Source of the DNA: Collybia mongolica
Taxonomy: Eukaryota > Basidiomycota > Agaricomycetes > Agaricales > Clitocybaceae
Length of the DNA: 64,000 bases
Assembly (NCBI GenBank): GCA_013420905.1
Contig: JAAXNY010000002.1
Span: forward strand, 124,001 to 188,000
Direction of reading: 5' to 3'
Shown: positions 58,328-64,000 of the stretch, in pieces
Position numbering within the stretch: the stretch's first letter is position 1
Layout: each line of letters begins with the position of its first letter
Made by a program: the position numbers and the translations under genes
The notes under the pieces: generated by a model
Seen by the model: the letters and a program-made list of their open reading frames with translations, nothing else
What the model was told of the DNA's origin: nothing
Databases searched by the model: none

Positions 58328-59301
58328 TCATTGCTTGGAGTGGCGGTCTTTACGATCCCGAGACTTATGTTCACGGGATTTGTGTCTACTGGAATCTCGC
58401 GGAGGCATCACAATTGTTACAGTCTCACCAGGGGGGAACGTCTGCACGTAGGGTGGCTTTCCAGAACGTGATAGGATCGTTACTGTGGTTCCATGTCCAG
58501 GGGTGGGTAGGACCCCAGAGTACTGTTGGGAGGTTGTTGGATGAGCACCAGATGAATGAGCTGTAACCCAAGGTCGTGTATTAAGGTCATCATGGAGTTA
58601 GTATGCACTCACCAGGTCCTACATCGATGCCCCCGTATCCCCGGCTGCCAGCCACAGGGTATTGCTGGCAAGGAGAGCCCATCTGAGGGCTTTGTACTGG
58701 ATAGGGCGGGTCGCACCTCCGAGGCTGGTACGAGTTCTGACCACTCGGCCGGGCGTTTGATACTTGGGTTGGGTGTGGAGAATATCCGCCTTGTGGACTC
58801 TGGCTAACCTGTCGGTGTGTTTGCACATGAGATATCCCCAGGCTCAATAGATATGGGCTGGGATACCCAAGTGTTTGGGGTGGCGGTGGCGATCCTGCGG
58901 GATATCCACTTGCGTCGAGAACAACGCCTGGATTCTGCATGGACGGTTGGTATTGTCCCGGGTTCCACGACACAGGGTATGGAGTTTGGGGCGATTCAAA
59001 CACCGGCGCGACGTATTGCCTCTCAACAGATACAGAATGGTGTACATACCCAACGGGCCTTGCTACTTGTGAGGGTCTGGGCGCTGAGGGATAGGGCGGA
59101 TAATAACCAGGATAGCCGGATTGCGCTTGATATGGTGGATACGCCACACCAGCGGAGCCGAAAGTTAGTTGTTGAGGTTGTCGTGGATCTGTGGCCGACG
59201 GTTCGCCGTTCACAAGGGCGGTAAGTGAAATTAGAGGGGACTGGACAAGGGAGAAAGACTCACGAGGATTCTGTTGAGACGTGTATGAGCCTGGAGATTG
59301 C
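58328..59301 (-). CDS. Pro/Tyr/Gln-rich low-complexity protein
   Basis: Start ATG 59301-59299 (MQSPGSYTSQQ), stop TGA 58330-58328. Possible introns lie at about 59262-59188 and 58614-58565; the second is needed to reach a frame that continues to the stop. The middle is a chain of PPY, PYP and GYP motifs (YPPYQAQSGYPGYYPPYPSA). The C-terminus is basic, with alternating SR, HK and RD pairs like an RS-type tail. No signal peptide or enzyme domain is seen. An RNA-associated or condensate-forming protein is possible, but this rests on composition only. A TATA box lies about 135 bp upstream. Confidence 0.65.
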
Positions 59302-59435
59302 ATCTTGTTTAAATTTTCGAGGTTGTGTTGGGATCTGTGAAGCGGACAGAGGAACCTGGAGAAGTGTTGATGCAAAACAAATGTTGAAGAAATACAAGGA
59401 AAAAGTGATCGTCCAGTGGGCCATGATTTCGTAGG

Positions 59436-59445
59436 CCTTATAAAT
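59436..59445 (-). promoter_or_regulatory. TATA box of the Pro/Tyr-rich gene
   Basis: Minus-strand TTTATAAGG, about 135 bp before the chosen ATG. This supports that start over the upstream ATG at 59540. Confidence 0.5.
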
Positions 59446-59540
59446 AGAGGTTGACCCCAATAACCAAGCTGTTGCATTGTAACAAGGCCTGCCTTCGGTG
59501 CTGTTGTAAGCGTTGACTTGTTGCAGTTATTATCGACCAA

Positions 59541-59936
59541 TGAGTCAGAGCATCTAGCGTGACCTGCCCAAAAGTACTACCAGATATAGGTTCTCCAACA
59601 TGAGTGGCGGCGTATACCAAGGTAGGTGCTCCGTTTGTGTTCACAAATGCTATGAAGCTAACAACTAACCCCCGCCACCGCCCGGCTATGGTCCTTATTA
59701 TCCAGAACCTGTTATTCTGGTGGCGTCAGACCGAAACGGGAATAAGAGATGTTTGATCAATTCTATATATTGACTTGAGTGACCCTTGTTTCTTCGCTAA
59801 AGACTCAGAAGTAGCTTCACGAATTAAATCTGGGGGGAATCGATTAATAGCAAGTGATCGAATTCCTTGAACACATATCCAACATACTATTCAAATGATT
59901 TTACAGTCTATTCATTTGTATTGTCCTTTCCTGAGA
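59541..59936. other. Short intergenic region
   Basis: A plus-strand ATG at 59601 opens MSGGVYQ and is followed by a GT and, later, a Pro/Gly/Tyr-rich frame (PPGYGPYYPEP). No AG acceptor joins them, so this may be the relic of a second proline-rich gene. Confidence 0.3.
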
Positions 59937-61510
59937 CTAGTCTTCTCGGACGACGCTCTCATGCTACAAAAAAATAATCTCATCAACAGCGATTCTTGAC
60001 ATTAGGTACGCATATTTCATACCTTTTGACTATCCAACCCATCCAGCCCAGCAGCGACCCTTGCACCCGCAACTATTCCACTCCAATCTAAGGTGTCGAA
60101 AGTAGCTTTTCCTGCCTGCTTGTTCGTCATGTGAATTGCGCGCGCTGTCAGAAGATGCTGGTGAGCGATGTCGATGGCCGGCATGGGCGAGTTATGTTCA
60201 GCTGTCAGTTGACGAATATGGCTAGAAGCGGATATTAAGTCGAAATTTCGGTAGAGAAAAAGGAACACACGAACGACGCGTCTTTGATCCCGCCATCGAT
60301 TGCGAACCCTGTGGTTCCGTCAAATTTGTCGTGCGCCATTCTGTCTGAGTAGGCGACCGTTCTGGAACAAAAGGACAATTTCATGTTGCTGTTTCTTGAA
60401 AGACAGGATTGACTTACCCAGGTGCGGGAAGGATTTCTATGTTACGTGTGTTATTACGAGGCGTTAGATCACAACAAGGGAGTGAACTCTACCTTTGACG
60501 AGGTTGTGTACGTTTTCTGAACCAATGCCCGACTTTTCAGCTAACGTGTACGCTTCAGCGAGCACCTCCAACGTCCCCAGTATCATCGAGTTTCCAATGA
60601 GCTTAAAGGTAGGCGCTGTTATGCTCTTGAATATCCTTTTGATAAACTATGTGCGAAGAACACACCTTTTTCGAGGTTTCCTCCGAGATCGATGATCTTT
60701 CTTCCAACGGCCGGTACGAGAAGGTAGGCTATCTCTTTCTTGCTGCGATAGTCTCCGCTCATTATAATGACTAATTGGGACTTCTCGGCGGCGGCGGGCG
60801 TGCCAAATACGGGACAGGTGATAAGATGTGAATGGGGAAGAGACGAAATGAGTTTATCAAGTTCGCCTGGACGATATTACTTAGAAGGCGACAGCTACAG
60901 GCTGGAAGATTTGAGAAGTACCTGCGAGGGACGGATAGATCTAGATACTTTGTGAATAAACAGCCACAGAGTCATATTTATAGAACTAACCGTGCTTGTT
61001 TCAACAAATATCTTGTTGCGGGTAGGTGGTAAATCCTAGGCGAAGTGACCATTGTAACATCAACTATACAGACGTTGCATTTTTCCATACCGTCAAAGTT
61101 TCCGTGAATTTCACATAAATGTCTTTCACGACTGCATCATTGGCGAGATTGGTGATGATGACATCACACTCGCGAACGACCTGCCCTAGGTCCTGTGCGA
61201 TGCGGACCTTGTCTTGCCCAATAGCTTTCACCAGGTTCTCAGATTTCTGAACTGTCCTGTTCCAAATGAGCAAAGGTGGGGATCCATTGGCATGGGCCGC
61301 AGAATGTTTAGCAAGATTTTGTGCCATTAGGTAGCCCATGTTACCTAGACCTACAAAGCCTATCTGGGAGATATGTAGTTTCGGCGATGACGGTCTTGAA
61401 TACGGAACAGCATCGTGTACGGCCTGGAGAGGAGGGCTCAAAAGCATAGACATGAGTGTAGAGATGAAAGACAAGCTTGACCCATCTGGTCGAGCGTCTA
61501 AGTTTCTCAA
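59937..61510 (-). CDS. 3-hydroxyisobutyrate dehydrogenase-like NAD(P)-dependent oxidoreductase
   Basis: A multi-exon gene of the beta-hydroxyacid dehydrogenase family. These enzymes oxidise 3-hydroxy acids or reduce short aldehyde acids using NAD(P). The nucleotide-binding motif IGFVGLGNMGYLMAQNLAKH lies near the N-terminus, followed by IWNRTVQKSENLV and CDVIITNLAND. Later exons give IFVETST, HLITCPVFGTPAAAEKSQLV, the catalytic-Lys motif FKLIGNSMILG, EAYTLAEKSGIG and a C-terminal all-helical part with MPAIDIAHQHLLTARA. The final exon ends at TAG 59939-59937 (HESVVRED). The start could be ATG 61510 or 61453. No stop or frameshift seen. Confidence 0.85.
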
Positions 61511-61715
61511 AGCAAGAAACCAAATCGGGAGAGGTTAACTGGTCACGTGTCTCATTATGCTGGTCTAGAGCGTGGCGCGATTCACAGAATTGGACTTCTC
61601 GACTTTTGCATACCTACGAATATATATCTTATCTCGCCCTTCGTACAACGACTCGTGGTACAAGTTATTTTAGACCGTGCACTGCAACCTGGGAGAGGGC
61701 GCTACATACTGGTCC

Positions 61716-63391
61716 CTACCCACTACCACCAATATACCCAGGCGCCTGCACATCATACGACCTGACCCGTACCGATCCCCCAAGCGCACTAGTCGCGTGA
61801 TTGAATATCCCGAACCGATACCCCAAAAAGAAGTGCCAATCCGTGTTCAACAAGAACGATCCCCCGAGGCTTTTGAAAGTCGTCCCATCTGTGCTGTACG
61901 AGAAGGTCGCGAGGCGATCGCTACTTGGTGCCACGTCTGCCTTAAGGCGCAGCCACACAGTGGTTCCGCTGATAGATGCGGTACCGGCCGTCGTACCGAC
62001 CGAAGTTGTCTGGAAGCTCGTGTCCATGTTGATCCCGGTAACGACGCGCACCTGCGCCACGCCATTGTCCTTCGCAATGCCAATCCAGGCTGACATATCG
62101 CGCACTATAGCGAGACCTGCGCGGTCACCATTTGCCATTGACCCAAAGTCCATCACAATTGTGGCAGTTGCGGACTGTCCTGGAATGCGCTGCGTGAGCG
62201 TGTTGCGGGCATTGTAAAAATCGGTAGTGACGGTGGCTGTTCGGAGTGTAAGTCCGTTGTTGACAGCGAAACGGGATGTGTCGGGGGTGTGATTCCATTC
62301 CCAGCGAACCCCCAGCGATGTACCGGAGAAGTTATCGGTGCCAGTGTAGGATGGGACAGGATGTGCGGTCTCGGGGTCAGGGTACGTTGTACCAAAATTG
62401 CCGTTGACAAGCTAAGGAAGGCATAAGTATATGCAGGGGGAGGAAAAGCGAGGCTTACTTGTACTGAGGGCCAGCCATCTGATCCCCAATTCAATGGAGC
62501 GAGAACAGGGATGCGACCGATGGGATATGACCAAGTGAAGCACATGTAGTACCATTGTCCATTATTTGCTTTGAGTATTGAACCCTGCACTGGGGGGCTA
62601 CCGCCAGGCACTGGCCCAAGAGCATTGTTGGTGAGGGTTCGTTTCGTGTATGGCCCCCACACCCCACTTGTGGACATGAGTACATACTCAGTGGCTGAGC
62701 TGGGATCGTCGGTGAAGAAGTAGTATTTGCCATCCTTTTTGTAAATGCGAGTTCCTTCGCATTGAGCTAAGAAAGAGGAGATAGGAAACCAGTTTCATGA
62801 GAAAGAGTACTACTTACACATTTCGGTGGGAAGGGTGTACACCACTTTGGTAGTAACAATACTCTTGAAATCCTTCGAAAGTTGCGCGATATACAGGTTT
62901 GTGCTCTTGTACGAGACGTATGGTGTTCCGTCATCGTCGATGAGGAGACCAGAGTCATACATACAGATACCTGGGAATTCCACTAGCTTTGTCCACGGGC
63001 CCTCTGGCTTAGAGGCCGTGTAGACGAACGTGTGGAAAAAGTCTATACACCCTCCCCAGTACCACTTGCCATCGTGCTGGTTAAAATCGAACCAGGATGC
63101 CCAGACACCACCAATATAGGCGCGTTGACCGTTCTCCATGTTGTATTTCCCGCCAAAGTCGCCGAGATTTGGCACGGAGTGGCCAATAAACTCCCAGTTG
63201 AAGAGGTCGTGGGAGCGGAGGAGAGGTGCACCTGGCGAATAGTGCATGGTCGAAGCGGAGTAGTAGTAGGTGCCGTTGACGTTCCGAATGTCGACGTCAG
63301 CTAGGTCGTTCCAGAGCACTGGGTTGGTGTATGAATGCGCAATAGCGGGCAGTAGGGCTGCAACGCCAGCAAAAAGGGCCGGGACCTTCAT
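61716..63391 (-). CDS. Secreted GH43 glycosidase (beta-xylosidase / alpha-L-arabinofuranosidase type)
   Basis: Exons 63391-62818, 62766-62459 and 62411-61716, all in phase, giving 525 residues. Residues 1-20 form a signal peptide (MKVPALFAGVAALLPAIAHS). The five-bladed propeller follows: the catalytic base Asp lies in the NPVLWNDLADVDIRNVNGTYY segment, the modulating Asp in YDSGLLIDDDGTPYVSY, and the acid Glu probably in CEGTRIYKKDGKYYFF. The last 200 residues form a beta-sandwich module common in GH43 enzymes (RAGLAIVRDMSAWIGIA, WHFFLGYRFGIFN). It would act outside the cell on xylan or arabinan side chains of plant cell walls. The exact substrate cannot be read from this sequence. Confidence 0.93.
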
Positions 63392-63453
63392 CTTGGGGGA
63401 GTCCTTGGGCGACAAGTACAAGTGTATTGTCTGGTACTGAGTGGCACAGTGTC

Positions 63454-63460
63454 TTTTATA
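63454..63460 (-). promoter_or_regulatory. TATA box of the GH43 gene
   Basis: Minus-strand TATAAAA, about 65 bp before the ATG at 63391, favouring that start over the in-frame ATG at 63490. Confidence 0.6.
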
Positions 63461-64000
63461 GGTTGTTCTGCGGACTATCTCTTGCTCCAATTCGGATCCA
63501 AAGGTCTGGTGAACAATTGTAGAAGCGGAAGAAGTTCATTCATCCTTCCGTATCTTCTTCGTTCATGTGGTCGATAAATATAACTCAGTTCGGGGCCAAA
63601 CTTGAAGCCTTGAAGAGTCGCGTGACGCGTTTGTCCAATGTTTTCTGTGCGGATATAACTCGGCGCAAAGAAACAAAAGTAGGATGGCGGGTTGACAAAA
63701 TTCTTCCTCGAGCGTCAGATTGTAGATTCCGCGATAAGTGACCCTCTCAGGTCGAGGTGCCATCGTAATAACCCGTCGAGCCATGCAACGCAATTTGTCA
63801 AAGAGCACATCCACGTATATCAACTCCGAAAATAAACCCCGTGTATCGACCAGCCACCAACCCAATCTTTTACTGAAAAGCTTGAACTCTTGGTTTTTTC
63901 TAAACTGCACCGAACCGCCTTGTATCTAACCCCACCCTTTATCGTCCCGTCGGATAGTTGATAGGTGATGAGGGAAGAATTGTCAGAGACCAATGAAACA
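63461..64000. other. Upstream region of GH43 gene to window end
   Basis: No gene recognised. It is presumably the promoter region and the start of the neighbouring locus. Confidence 0.4.

Noticed and set aside
58817..59224. 135-codon plus-strand frame
   Set aside because: Antisense of the Pro/Tyr-rich gene, whose frame, TATA box and splice to a sensible C-terminus support the minus strand.
1..64000. tRNA, rRNA or CRISPR-like repeats
   Set aside because: No cloverleaf with A and B boxes, no rRNA-like blocks and no regularly spaced short direct repeats were found by eye. The organism is eukaryotic.

Overview
The window reads as nuclear DNA of a filamentous basidiomycete. Protein-coding genes are split by many short introns (about 45-65 nt, GT-AG, one GC-AG). 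The repeats belong to families typical of Agaricomycetes: a Plavaka-type CACTA-like DNA transposon, a chromodomain Ty3/Gypsy element and Tad-like LINEs with RNase H. Host genes include DUF6534 membrane proteins, casein kinase II beta, a Rab-GAP and plant-cell-wall enzymes. A Rhizoctonia-like (Cantharellales) source is my guess from gene content and is not proven by the sequence. I found no tRNA, rRNA or CRISPR.

Layout. 1-1437: ORF1 of a LINE (minus strand, cut by the window edge). 1946-3552: a complete Tc1-family transposon with an intact transposase. 4033-4689 plus 27219-30908 form one copy (A) of a segmental duplication whose second copy (B) is 36197-40629. Copy A is split by a 22.5-kb nest of mobile elements. 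A Plavaka-type transposon (4690-27218) carries a DUF6532 gene, a transposase gene and broken copies of host genes (GT15 mannosyltransferase, ribosomal protein uL23, GH7 cellobiohydrolase, a probable esterase tail and a multi-pass membrane protein). A Gypsy element (12558-23367) sits inside it, and the Gypsy is in turn interrupted by a TIR element (14161-15539) and a LINE (18188-20637). Copy B still has the uninterrupted insertion site.

28703-30959 is a truncated TBC-gene copy lacking its TBC domain. 31340-33960 is a satellite-like array with higher-order periodicity. 38409-42375 is the full-length TBC Rab-GAP gene. 42554-43917 is a second, 5'-truncated LINE. 44000-51830 is a tandem triplication of a DUF6534 seven-helix gene. 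The right end (53337-63391) is ordinary host sequence: CKB1 (CK2 beta), a carnitine/choline acyltransferase-like gene with a frameshift, a Pro/Tyr/Gln-rich secreted-looking or low-complexity protein, a 3-hydroxyisobutyrate-dehydrogenase-like oxidoreductase and a secreted GH43 glycosidase.

One theme links the left half: almost every lesion in the nested elements is a CpG transition. The two Gypsy LTRs differ at 14 sites, all transitions, 12 of them at CpG. At least 17 premature stops in the nest are all TGA, where an Arg CGA is expected or plausible. Captured host genes show Arg to Trp, His, Gln and Cys changes. This is what deamination of methylated CpG would leave. The Tc1 ORF and the host genes on the right do not show it.
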